From an uncultured bacterium (lineage in GTDB: Bacteria > UBA4055): DNA of 13,980 nucleotides. Every line of letters starts with the position of its first letter. Position 1 is the first letter of the stretch. The stretch is taken from the NCBI GenBank assembly GCA_937873545.1, contig CALMWI010000070.1:1-13980 (forward strand), given 5' to 3'. The notes under the pieces were generated by a model. The model was not told where the DNA came from. It saw only the letters and a list, made by a program, of their open reading frames with translations, and did not search any database. The translations under genes and the position numbers were made by a program. Below, in pieces: positions 1-8,364 of the stretch.

Positions 1-598
1 AATCCGCAAGTTGCTGATAGGTCATCTTCATAACTGATTTGCTGTCATCTCTTGCGGAAGCGATAGCAAGGTTATACTCTTTTTCTTTCTGCATCTCAAG
101 GTTTTTTCTCTGCCTTTCTTCCTCTCTTCTAAGCTGCTTTTCAGCCTCTTCCTTTCTTCTCAGGATCTCCATTTCGGTAAGCTCATAAGGCTCGGAATAA
201 TAATCGGTATCATATAGGAATTTATTTTTAGTATAGCCTTCTATATAACCTCTTTCTTTATTGAATACTCTTACTTTTGTAAGCTCAAGACCCATCTTTC
301 CGTCAACTATCTCGACAAATTCTTTTGTATATAGAAAAGTTACAGGATCTGCGAATTTCGATTCATCGGCATATACAGGGACTTTTCTGTTTTTTATCCA
401 TCTGAATTTCGAATAGTGAGCCTCAACTTTTTCCTTAAAGAACTCTTTGCCGTTCTCGTCGGTGATTATATCGCCGGCAGTTTGGGCTGTTTCCGGATGG
501 TTCTCAGGCCTCACATCTTCCATTTTGAATTTTGCTTTTGCTGTACAACCGAATATTAATACAGACAATAATGCAGCTACGATTAGATATGTTTTCAT
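1..598 (-). CDS. Lipoprotein with SH3-like segment and charged helix (3' end outside window)
   Basis: Reading from the ATG at 598 the frame stays open to the window edge, giving 199 visible residues, so the C-terminus is missing. Residues 1-18 form a lipoprotein signal: Met-Lys-Thr, a hydrophobic core, then Ile-Phe-Gly-Cys with the lipid-accepting Cys at 18. Phe at -2 is slightly unusual for a lipobox. Around residues 60-120 the pattern (KVPVYADES, then FVEIVDG, then TKVRVFNKERGYIEGYT) resembles a bacterial SH3-like fold, where a Gly-aromatic-x-x-Gly step precedes the last strand; this is inference. From about residue 135 the chain becomes Glu/Lys/Arg/Gln-rich and is probably a helix or coiled coil. 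A Shine-Dalgarno AAAGGGGG (605-612) lies 6 nt before the ATG. The gene follows the secreted TPR gene by 34 nt and is probably cotranscribed with it. A periplasm-facing, membrane-anchored protein is likely; its role is unknown. Confidence 0.8.
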   Translation of the reverse strand, partial: MKTYLIVAALLSVLIFGCTAKAKFKMEDVRPENHPETAQTAGDIITDENGKEFFKEKVEAHYSKFRWIKNRKVPVYADESKFADPVTFLYTKEFVEIVDGKMGLELTKVRVFNKERGYIEGYTKNKFLYDTDYYSEPYELTEMEILRRKEEAEKQLRREEERQRKNLEMQKEKEYNLAIASARDDSKSVMKMTYQQLAD

Positions 599-632
599 GC
601 CGCACCCCCTTTGATGATCTTTATAAGCAAAG

Positions 633-1691
633 TTATTTTTTTAGTCTTTCTATCTCGCCAAGGTAGAATTCTACTGATGATTTGGTCAAAAAATCTTCCT
701 GGGCTATTTCTAATGAATTTTTTGCCTCATCGAATCTTTTCATTTTTATAAGGGCTATACCTCTTTCCAAATGCCCGAGGCTGTATTTTCTGTCTTTACT
801 GTATTCGATAGCCTTGTCAGCGTAATCAAGAGCACTGACGGCTTTACCCTGAAGATTATAAAGCTGAGAAAGCCTTATACAAAGTTCATAATATTTCTTA
901 TAGCCTTTAGGACCAAGCTGAACTCCTTTCAACATCACTGAAACTGCTTCTGCGATAAGATTATCTTTCTCTTCTTTACTCTTGCTCATATTGGCCAGCT
1001 CGACAAGACATCCTCCTAAAGCGTTATATGTTTTGTGATCCTGAGGATCTATCTGAAGCGCTTTCTTATAATAGACTATTGCGTTGGCGGGATCGTTTTT
1101 TTTGCTTATGTATGCGCCGCCAATTAGGTAGTAGGCATTGTCAGGTTTATAATATTTTGCCATTTTTGTATAATACTCGATCGCTTTATCCGGGTTTGTG
1201 TGAAGCAGGTCGTTGCCTACCTTATAGTAAGTTTTACCCCTTTCCTCTCCGTTCTTGACTTTTTCCAGATACTTTTCCATTTCGGGATAATTCGCAAGTT
1301 CAGCACTCACATCAGCGGCCTGTTCATAAGCTTCATCAAAATCGGATTTCATCTTAATTGCTTCAACGAATTTAGCCAGCGCTTCCTTGAATTTCTTATC
1401 TTTTTTCAGCGCTATTCCGTCGTTATAAAATGCTTTATGCTTATTCTCAGATTCATCCTGACACTTAAGATAATCTGTTTTAAGCTTCTCTGCTTCAGCC
1501 CATAAAGAGTTATACAGGGGAAGCAGTTCGTCGTACTTAGCTTTAGTTATCTCGTCGCTTTTCATTTTTATTTCTATCTCTTTCCAAGCTTCGAGCTTAT
1601 TCTCATAAAGTTTCTTCTTTTCGTCACAGCTGTCTGCGAAGGCCAGACTAAAAGCCAATAATATGACTAAGTTTATAAGAATTGAACGCAT
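633..1691 (-). CDS. Secreted tetratricopeptide-repeat protein
   Basis: The protein has 352 residues. Residues 1-19 look like a Sec signal peptide (Met-Arg, hydrophobic core, AFA before Asp20), so it is probably exported to the periplasm. Residues 22-85 are rich in Lys, Glu and Leu and probably form a coiled coil; Cys22 and Cys77 bracket this region and could form a disulfide (inference). From about residue 88 there are TPR-like units, for example KKDKKFKEALAKFVEAI, NDPANAIVYYKKALQIDP and a final unit around KMKRFDEAKNSLEIA, suggesting a protein-binding superhelix over most of the chain. No catalytic motif is visible. GGAG (1698-1701) lies 6 nt before the ATG and supports this start. It sits 79 nt after lon and 34 nt before the lipoprotein gene, so it may be a separate envelope unit. 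The binding partner is unknown. Confidence 0.85.
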   Translation of the reverse strand: MRSILINLVILLAFSLAFADSCDEKKKLYENKLEAWKEIEIKMKSDEITKAKYDELLPLYNSLWAEAEKLKTDYLKCQDESENKHKAFYNDGIALKKDKKFKEALAKFVEAIKMKSDFDEAYEQAADVSAELANYPEMEKYLEKVKNGEERGKTYYKVGNDLLHTNPDKAIEYYTKMAKYYKPDNAYYLIGGAYISKKNDPANAIVYYKKALQIDPQDHKTYNALGGCLVELANMSKSKEEKDNLIAEAVSVMLKGVQLGPKGYKKYYELCIRLSQLYNLQGKAVSALDYADKAIEYSKDRKYSLGHLERGIALIKMKRFDEAKNSLEIAQEDFLTKSSVEFYLGEIERLKK

Positions 1692-1749
1692 TTTTTTCTC
1701 CGTTACTTTAACATTCCTTTTAAAACGAGATTGTAAAAAACCTAAATTT

Positions 1750-1775
1750 TATAATTTTTGCAAGTAAAAATTATA
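1750..1775 (-). terminator. AT-only hairpin overlapping the lon stop codon
   Basis: TATAATTTTT (1750-1759) and AAAAATTATA (1766-1775) are perfect 10-nt inverted repeats separated by 6 nt. One arm contains the lon stop codon (1771-1773). On the minus strand the stem is followed by a T-containing stretch about 10 nt downstream (AAATTTAGGTTTTTT). The stem has no G:C pair, so it would be a weak terminator at best; it may only attenuate transcription into the TPR gene, or reflect the AT-rich composition. Confidence 0.3.
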
Positions 1776-4143
1776 CTTTTTTTAGTACCCCTAATTTCTT
1801 GATTAAAGCTATTTTAAGAACCTCGTTGATATGTTTTACAGGTTTTATATCGAGCGAACCGATAACTTCTTTGGGAATTTCATCAAGATCTTTCATATTA
1901 TCTTTTGGTATGAGAACTGTTTTTATCCCCGCTTTATAGGCTGCGATCACTTTTTCTCTCAGACCGCCGATCTCCATCGCCTTACCGTGAAGAGATATCT
2001 CTCCTGTCATAGCTATATCCCTTCTTACCGGTATTCCGGTAAACAGCGAAATGATGGCTGTTGTCATAGCTAGTCCGGCTGACGGTCCGTCTTTCGGCGT
2101 TGCGCCGTCAGGAACGTGGATATGAAGATCCGATTTTTCATATTTTTTCAGATCTATGCCCAGCGCCTTTGAGTTGGATTTCATATAACTGATCGCTATC
2201 TCTGCCGATTCCCTCATCACTTCACCAAGCTGACCGGTAATTTTCACCCTGTCTGATCCTTTCATCAGAGTTGCCTCTATAAAAAGTATCGACCCTCCGG
2301 CCGGAGACCAGGCTAATCCGGTACATATTCCGATTTCGTCCTTTCTGTTAGCCATCTCGGGAGTGATGAATTTATTCCCCAGGTATTCCTTTGTCTTGTT
2401 AACATCTATGACTACACCTGTTTTTTCTCCCTTAGCTTTTATTACTGCCACTTTTCTGCATATCTTTTCTATCCTCTGCTCCAAACGCCTGACTCCTGCT
2501 TCCCTTGTATAATTTTCGACTATGAATTCAAGCGCTTTGTCAGTAAAAGTGATATCTTTGGGTTCAAGACCATTCTGTTTTATCTGTCTTTTTGTGATAT
2601 AATTTTTAGCTATAGCTATCTTTTCCTGAATAATATAGCTTGGGAACTCTATAACTTCCATTCTGTCGAGCAGCGGTTCAGGAATATATTCCGGATAATT
2701 GGCTGTCATTATGAACATGATCTTAGACAGGTCGAAAGGAACATCAAGATAGTGATCTACAAAACCTGCGTTCTGTTCAGGATCCAGCGCTTCTAGAAGA
2801 GCGGCTGAGGGATCTCCCTGGTTGCTGCTTGATAACTTGTCTATTTCATCGAGCATCATAACGGGGTTCCTTACACCTGCCTGTCTGATCTGTTTTATAA
2901 TTATTCCGGGCATTGATCCGATATATGTTCTCCTGTGCCCCCTGATCTCCGCTTCGTCCCTTACCCCGCCTAAAGAAGCTCTCACGAACTTTCTTCCCAT
3001 TGATCGGGCAATAGATTTGCCTATCGATGTTTTTCCGGTGCCGGGCGGTCCGACAAGACACAAAATACTCCCTTTTGAATCATCTGTGAGCTTTTTCACG
3101 GCCATATATTCGAGTATTCTCTCTTTAATTTCTTTAAGCCCGTAATGATCTTCGTCCAGTATTTTTCTGGCTTTTTCTATATCTATTTCGTCCATTACTT
3201 CTTCGTTCCATGGAAGGTCAAGCAGCCAGTCAAGATATGTTCTCGCAACAGTATATTCGCTTGATGCCGACGACATGCGGTTAAGCCTCTTCAGCTCTCT
3301 TTTGGCGGCTGTCTGAGCTATTTCGGGCAGTTTTTTCTTTGACAGCTTTTTCTGAAGCTCTTCAAGCTCCTGGCTTTCGTCTTCGGTCTCTCCGAGCTCT
3401 TTTTTAATTGCGCGCAGCTGCTCTCTGAGATAATAATCCTTCTGGTCTTTTTCCAGTTCCTCATCAACATCTTCCTGAATTTTGGAAGTGAGTTTGAGAA
3501 GTTTAAGCTCCTTATTCAAATAGGATGAAAGAAGTATCAGGCGCTCTTCAATATCAGTTTCTTCAAGTATCTTCTGCCTTTTATCGATCGCCAGATTGAG
3601 GTTTGAAGCGATAAAATCAGCCACTTTCGAAGGCGTCTTAATAGTGTTTAAGGCGATCCTGAGTTCATCTGGAATATTGTGCGACAGATTAATTATCTCT
3701 GTAAATGTTTCGGTAACCGATCTTAAAAGAGCTGTCAGTTTGAGGCTTTGGGTTTTCTTTTCTCTCAACTGCTCAACTTTTCCGACAAGATAAGGCTCTT
3801 CTTTTTCGATCTTTTTAAGCTCGATCCTTCCCAGCCCCTGAACAAGAAGTCGTGCCGTGTTATCCCTGTCGCCTCTGAACATCCTCAGTATCATTACTGC
3901 CGTTCCTATACTGTATATCTCATTGTTCTTATATCCGCCCTCTTCATCAGGTTTATTCGCAAAAATACCTACGATCTTAGTAGAGCTGATGCTGTCGTTA
4001 ATCAGTCTTAATAATACTTCATCGTTTACCACCAGAGGCATTATAACATTCGGAAAAACAACCATGTTCATCAAAGGTACGATCGGAAGTCTGTCCGGTA
4101 TATTAAAAGCTTTTTTACTTTGCAGATTGTTTATCTTAGGCAT
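1771..4143 (-). CDS. lon: ATP-dependent protease Lon
   Basis: This is a full-length Lon (790 residues; bacterial LonA enzymes are usually about 770-820). It unfolds and degrades damaged or regulatory cytoplasmic proteins as an ATP-driven hexamer. The N-terminal substrate-recognition domain begins near residue 20 with LPIVPLMNMVVFP. The long helical linker covers about 200-310 (DYYLREQLRAIKKELGE). Walker A GPPGTGKT is at 365-372 and Walker B VMMLDEID near 428-435. The protease domain ends the chain, with catalytic Ser688 in PKDGPSAG and Lys731 in GGLREK, separated by 43 residues as in the E. coli enzyme. All key residues are intact. The start is 11 nt after the hsp20 stop and is preceded by GGAGGAG, so lon is translated from a kinase-hsp20-lon transcript. 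Pairing with a small heat-shock protein fits a proteostasis role. No CIRCE-type repeat was seen nearby. Confidence 0.98.
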   Translation of the reverse strand: MPKINNLQSKKAFNIPDRLPIVPLMNMVVFPNVIMPLVVNDEVLLRLINDSISSTKIVGIFANKPDEEGGYKNNEIYSIGTAVMILRMFRGDRDNTARLLVQGLGRIELKKIEKEEPYLVGKVEQLREKKTQSLKLTALLRSVTETFTEIINLSHNIPDELRIALNTIKTPSKVADFIASNLNLAIDKRQKILEETDIEERLILLSSYLNKELKLLKLTSKIQEDVDEELEKDQKDYYLREQLRAIKKELGETEDESQELEELQKKLSKKKLPEIAQTAAKRELKRLNRMSSASSEYTVARTYLDWLLDLPWNEEVMDEIDIEKARKILDEDHYGLKEIKERILEYMAVKKLTDDSKGSILCLVGPPGTGKTSIGKSIARSMGRKFVRASLGGVRDEAEIRGHRRTYIGSMPGIIIKQIRQAGVRNPVMMLDEIDKLSSSNQGDPSAALLEALDPEQNAGFVDHYLDVPFDLSKIMFIMTANYPEYIPEPLLDRMEVIEFPSYIIQEKIAIAKNYITKRQIKQNGLEPKDITFTDKALEFIVENYTREAGVRRLEQRIEKICRKVAVIKAKGEKTGVVIDVNKTKEYLGNKFITPEMANRKDEIGICTGLAWSPAGGSILFIEATLMKGSDRVKITGQLGEVMRESAEIAISYMKSNSKALGIDLKKYEKSDLHIHVPDGATPKDGPSAGLAMTTAIISLFTGIPVRRDIAMTGEISLHGKAMEIGGLREKVIAAYKAGIKTVLIPKDNMKDLDEIPKEVIGSLDIKPVKHINEVLKIALIKKLGVLKKV

Positions 4144-4154
4144 AACTCCTCCGT

Positions 4155-4565
4155 TTAACTGACAGAAATCTTTGCAGTGATTATCAGAAAACCTTTTTTA
4201 TAGCTTTGTTTTATCGAAGACACAATTATTTTTTCGGGAAGATTAATTACCCTTTCAAACGGTCCGAAATCGATCTCCATTTTGTAATAATGTCTTTTTT
4301 TATCTGTTCCTATCTGATCTCTGATTCCTTTCAAAACTATATAATCCTCGTTTATTACGACTTCTAGGTTTTCAGGATCAACATAAGGCATGTCGACCAC
4401 AATAAAGAGTTCATCTTTTATTTCATAAACATCCACTCTCGGCCGCCATCCCAGCGATTCGTCACAAATGAATGTTTTATGATTATTAAAATAATGATAT
4501 TGCTCTGATTCATATATTATACTGTCGAGATTATACTTGATCAGCTTTTTCCTCAATTTATCCAT
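4155..4565 (-). CDS. Small heat-shock protein, Hsp20/alpha-crystallin family
   Basis: The protein has 136 residues. An N-terminal arm of about 39 residues is followed by an alpha-crystallin domain from about residue 40 (WRPRVDVYEIKDELFIVVDMP) to the end, including FGPFERVINLP and the closing YKKGFLIITAKI strand, which matches the family's conserved Gly-x-Leu turn. Family members bind unfolding proteins without ATP and pass them to refolding chaperones or proteases. The chain stops almost directly after the last core strand, so the usual C-terminal extension carrying an I-x-I/V motif is absent or reduced to the terminal ISV; this could limit assembly into large oligomers (inference). GGGAGG (4573-4578) lies 7 nt before the ATG. 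The gene sits 18 nt after the kinase and 11 nt before lon, consistent with one operon in which holdase and protease act together. Confidence 0.92.
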   Translation of the reverse strand: MDKLRKKLIKYNLDSIIYESEQYHYFNNHKTFICDESLGWRPRVDVYEIKDELFIVVDMPYVDPENLEVVINEDYIVLKGIRDQIGTDKKRHYYKMEIDFGPFERVINLPEKIIVSSIKQSYKKGFLIITAKISVS

Positions 4566-4583
4566 ACTGATACCTCCCGGATC

Positions 4584-7500
4584 TTAAATTACCCAGTATT
4601 TATCCTGAAAGCTCTCCCGTTTTTCAATAGGCATTTCCGCTGCCAGTTTTGACGACAGAGTATTCAGCTTTTCTTCGAAGAATTCGGAATTTCTGTAAAG
4701 CGATCTGTTCTTAAAATAGAAAAACGATGTCAGGATCGCAAAATAACTGTCGAAAACATAACCCTTCTGATAATTTTCTTTTCCGAGTTCAACCGTAGCT
4801 CTCATCGAACTAACATAATCCTCGTTAAAGAGACATTCAATTATAAAGAAGTATTCTGACAGATAGGGCATGTCTATCAGCGAGTTTTTCATGTCGGTCA
4901 CATGTCCCGCTGCTCTCTTAAGGCCTTCATTGTCTGAATTGTTCATTGAATTATTTAGATACTTTATTAACAGGAGTGCTCTTATCACTCTTGAAGAAAC
5001 TTTCTGCACCTGGTCAAGGATCAATTCGGAGTTTTCTCTCGAGTACATAGAGAAAAGAAGCTCGTTGTGTTCTAAAACCGCTTTGAATGAAGCTGAGTTT
5101 TCGAGTTCGGGGACAGCTCTCAATATGTTTTTTGCTAACGAAAAATAGCCCTCCGGATCCTTTATGATGTAATGATAGTAAGCGAGGGACACCAAAAATC
5201 TCTTGATCTCATCTTTGTTCGAAACTTTCCCTATAAGGTTCATGGCGAACCTGATGTTTATTTCAACATCTCGCCATCGCCCCGTTCCTATCAGAAAAGA
5301 GATGTATTTTGTGTAAATTCTGAACAATCCGAGATAATCTTTAAACCTTTTTCCCAGAGTTATAGCTTTTTCAAACTCGATATCCACTTTACCGGCTGTT
5401 TTCCGCATGTTCGTCATGGTTTCAACCTTATCCGATATAACTGTTATAAGGTTATTTCCGACTGTTTTTTTAATAGACATCTGCTCTATCTTTGAGAACA
5501 GCTCATAAGCTTTCTTAAGCTTTCCGCTCCTAAGCATCAAATTCGCATAAACATAGTTCAGCGTAAGTTCTTCTACCTTGTTCATTGAATGAATCGGTGT
5601 TAGAATATAGGTTTCGCAAAGCCTGAGGGAAGATTCAAATCTTCTCGATACAAGCTGGTCGAATATCAAAATCAGAGAAATATCAAGTGTTTCGTTCGGA
5701 TATACGAAATCCGCTTCGAGATATTTATAAATATGGATAAGCTTCAGGTAAATCTCCGATTTCTGGATCAGCGTCGAATTTTCAAAATAAGTTCTTACGT
5801 TTTCGATTGTTTTTCTTGTGTCTTCATCAAAAACATCTTTATATTTGGACATTTCGTTTTCAAGCACTTCATCACATACTTTTATTCTTCCGGTCCTTGT
5901 CAGGAATGTCAGCCTCTTGAAAAGTATTTTTAAATACCCGTCAAAATCGCCGAGTTCTGCAAAAACTGATGACGCAGCCTTAAGGTATTCGGACTTTTTA
6001 TGAAGCGAGATCTGGGTTCTGCTGAAACATACGCTGTCTGAAATAATGCTGGCATATTCCGCCGAATCTTCAGGCAGCTTGATCTTTTTCAGTAGTTCAT
6101 CGTAATAAATGAACGCCTCGTCGAAACTTCCCATTGAGATTAAAAGAAGATAAAGATCCTGGAGTATGGCAGCCCTTGTCTTTGAGGTCAGGTTAAAGCT
6201 TTTATAATAGAAAATCAGAAAATTTTTTCTGTCAACATTCAGGTTATGCTCTTTGCAGTAATCGATAGTCTCTTTGAGCTGTTTTTTCTTTGTCTTTCCG
6301 TCCGCCGAAGATTTGATCAGACAGTAAGTATATGTTATGAGGCTTCTTCTTTTTTTATTTCCGTAGTATTCGGTCAGCCGGTCATAGAATTTCTGACGGT
6401 CATCTTTTGACACGCTTTTTATTACTTTGGTGAAATTTTCATTTTTTATAAAAAAATACTTATCCCCTCTTTTGATCTTGAAATCTATCAGACTCATCCT
6501 CTGAAGTTTGGTCATAATGTTCTTCAGATCATCAATATTGAATATCTGTTTTATCTTATCGTAATTTGCTCCTTCGTCGAATTTTCCCGCAATGAACAGA
6601 AAAATGAATTTTTCGTTTAGAGTCAGATTTGCGAACCTGGCCTGATAGATGTCAACAATTTTGGAATGATAGCTGATGTTTTCTGGAAACTCAAATTCGT
6701 ACTTTCCTTCCTTCAGATTAAAATATTTATGGCTGAGAAGAAACTCAAGATAGCTTTTTATCAGGAACATATTCCCGTTGCTTTCCTTCATCACATAAGG
6801 AAGAATTTTTTCATCTATATTCTCCGATTGTGTCCTGAGAAGATACGCAATATATTTTTTAACCTCTCCCGACTTAAGATTCTCCACATAATATCTTTTT
6901 GGAGGGATTATGTAATATATATCCTCGTATTCTTTCAGATTGCATTCTTTGGACTCTACAATATCAAGATCGATCGAAAGCAAGAGGAATATAGGGGATG
7001 TAACAGCCAGATTTAAAATAAAAGACATCAGCTCCTTACCGGTATCGTTCAGATTTGTTATGTCGTCAATGAGCAGAAGCAGAGATTGCTTTGTCGAGAG
7101 ATTATCGAATATCTCCTTTAGAACTGTCCTGAGCTTAAAGATAATTTCTTTATCCTGCAAAAAAGAGCCTTCAGAATCGATCAGAGCGCTGGCTTTTAAA
7201 AAAACATCTCTGCCCGAATCATTTTTATCAAGAAAGCCGATAAGTCCGAACATGAGCTTTCTAAAAAATAAATTTACGACACTTTCTTCTTTTTCCACGG
7301 TTATGTAAAGCGAAGGAATCCTGCTTAGCTGCGCTTTTATGTTGAGAGCGTCAAGCAGCTGGGTTTTACCGTTGCCGTTTTCAGATATTACTGAGCTTAG
7401 CATACCGGTTCTTTTCTCTGTCCTCAGGCAAAAGTTCAGATATTCGTCCTGAAGTTCGGAAAGCAGATTGTTCTTGTCGTAATATTCATTGTTAAATATC

Positions 7501-8345
7501 GTTTCTATCCTTTCTTCTTCCTCTCTGATATTCATTTCAAGAGCTGTTTCCAAATAAAGTATCAGCTGCTGGGCGGAATGTATTCTGTCTTCTTTTCTTG
7601 CCCCGCAAAGGTCCTTTATCAGATTTTTTACAAAGTTCTCCTGGATGGATTTGAATGCCGGCTCGGTTCTGAACGACTCTTCCAGTTTTTTCTGAACTAT
7701 TTCCTTTACCGATTTACATTCATCGAAAGGCAGTTTATTTGAAAAAATATAGTAGATAACCATACCTAGAGAATAAAGGTCAACTCTATAATCTATATCT
7801 TTCTTTAAGAGAACTTCGGGAGCTATATATACAAGAGTTCCCCTGACTTTCCCGGCAAAATCCTCGGCGAAATTAGCCAGACCGAAATCCATTATTTTGG
7901 CTTTAAATGAATTTTTTTCCTTAATAAGAAATATGTTGTCGGTTTTTATATCAAAATGTATTATATGCCTGTTGTGGATATAATTGAGTCCCCTGGCGAT
8001 CTGGAGAAGTATTTCGAGCTTCTCTTTGTATGAAAGACTCGGAAATGCCGTTGTAAGATTTTCTCCCTCAACGAACTCCATTGTAAAAAAATATGTATCC
8101 GTTTCTTTATAGACATCCAGATCATATACCCTGATTATATTCGGGTGCTTCATCTGGCTTACAAGTTTAAATTCGTTTTTAAATCTGTCAATGGCTTTAT
8201 TGGAAAAGAACTTGTCTTTAATAAGCTTAAGTGCTACAATACGGTTCTCTACAAAGTCTTTTACAAGATAGACATTCCCCATCCCGCCTTCGCCGAGAAG
8301 TCTCATTATTTCGTATCTGTCATTAATTTTCTGACCGGGCTGCAT
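4584..8345 (-). CDS. Ser/Thr protein kinase fused to STAND-like NTPase and helical repeats
   Basis: A 1253-residue multidomain signalling protein. The kinase domain spans about 11-270: Gly-rich loop GEGGMG (18-23), Lys40 in VALK, Glu58 as likely helix-C partner, catalytic Asp132 and Asn137 in HFDIKTDN, DFG 153-155, APE 175-177. The usual HRD motif is HFD, so it is a non-RD kinase; the catalytic residues are otherwise intact. Residues about 290-620 resemble the AAA_16/STAND NTPase found in PknK- or HstK-type kinases: a Walker A-like SENGNGKT (321-328) with Ser in place of the first Gly, Walker B LLLLIDD (422-428), and a NGNMFLI stretch like the family's GNPxFL motif. The remaining ~600 residues look like TPR/MalT-type helices. 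No GAF, histidine-kinase or transmembrane segment is visible, so it is probably cytoplasmic. It begins 19 nt after the upstream KBL gene with only a weak GGA as ribosome-binding site, and precedes hsp20-lon. The target is unknown. Confidence 0.93.
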   Translation of the reverse strand: MQPGQKINDRYEIMRLLGEGGMGNVYLVKDFVENRIVALKLIKDKFFSNKAIDRFKNEFKLVSQMKHPNIIRVYDLDVYKETDTYFFTMEFVEGENLTTAFPSLSYKEKLEILLQIARGLNYIHNRHIIHFDIKTDNIFLIKEKNSFKAKIMDFGLANFAEDFAGKVRGTLVYIAPEVLLKKDIDYRVDLYSLGMVIYYIFSNKLPFDECKSVKEIVQKKLEESFRTEPAFKSIQENFVKNLIKDLCGARKEDRIHSAQQLILYLETALEMNIREEEERIETIFNNEYYDKNNLLSELQDEYLNFCLRTEKRTGMLSSVISENGNGKTQLLDALNIKAQLSRIPSLYITVEKEESVVNLFFRKLMFGLIGFLDKNDSGRDVFLKASALIDSEGSFLQDKEIIFKLRTVLKEIFDNLSTKQSLLLLIDDITNLNDTGKELMSFILNLAVTSPIFLLLSIDLDIVESKECNLKEYEDIYYIIPPKRYYVENLKSGEVKKYIAYLLRTQSENIDEKILPYVMKESNGNMFLIKSYLEFLLSHKYFNLKEGKYEFEFPENISYHSKIVDIYQARFANLTLNEKFIFLFIAGKFDEGANYDKIKQIFNIDDLKNIMTKLQRMSLIDFKIKRGDKYFFIKNENFTKVIKSVSKDDRQKFYDRLTEYYGNKKRRSLITYTYCLIKSSADGKTKKKQLKETIDYCKEHNLNVDRKNFLIFYYKSFNLTSKTRAAILQDLYLLLISMGSFDEAFIYYDELLKKIKLPEDSAEYASIISDSVCFSRTQISLHKKSEYLKAASSVFAELGDFDGYLKILFKRLTFLTRTGRIKVCDEVLENEMSKYKDVFDEDTRKTIENVRTYFENSTLIQKSEIYLKLIHIYKYLEADFVYPNETLDISLILIFDQLVSRRFESSLRLCETYILTPIHSMNKVEELTLNYVYANLMLRSGKLKKAYELFSKIEQMSIKKTVGNNLITVISDKVETMTNMRKTAGKVDIEFEKAITLGKRFKDYLGLFRIYTKYISFLIGTGRWRDVEINIRFAMNLIGKVSNKDEIKRFLVSLAYYHYIIKDPEGYFSLAKNILRAVPELENSASFKAVLEHNELLFSMYSRENSELILDQVQKVSSRVIRALLLIKYLNNSMNNSDNEGLKRAAGHVTDMKNSLIDMPYLSEYFFIIECLFNEDYVSSMRATVELGKENYQKGYVFDSYFAILTSFFYFKNRSLYRNSEFFEEKLNTLSSKLAAEMPIEKRESFQDKYWVI

Positions 8346-8364
8346 TTATATCCAGTGTGATTTC

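Noticed and set aside
4566..4583. Heat-shock operator (CIRCE) upstream of hsp20
   Set aside because: The 18-nt gap to the kinase gene holds only a ribosome-binding site, and no TTAGCACTC/GAGTGCTAA repeat is present there or ahead of the unit.
4584..8345. Hybrid Ser/Thr-histidine kinase of the HstK type
   Set aside because: The C-terminal 600 residues show helical-repeat character and no histidine-kinase H, N or G boxes and no GAF-like segment.
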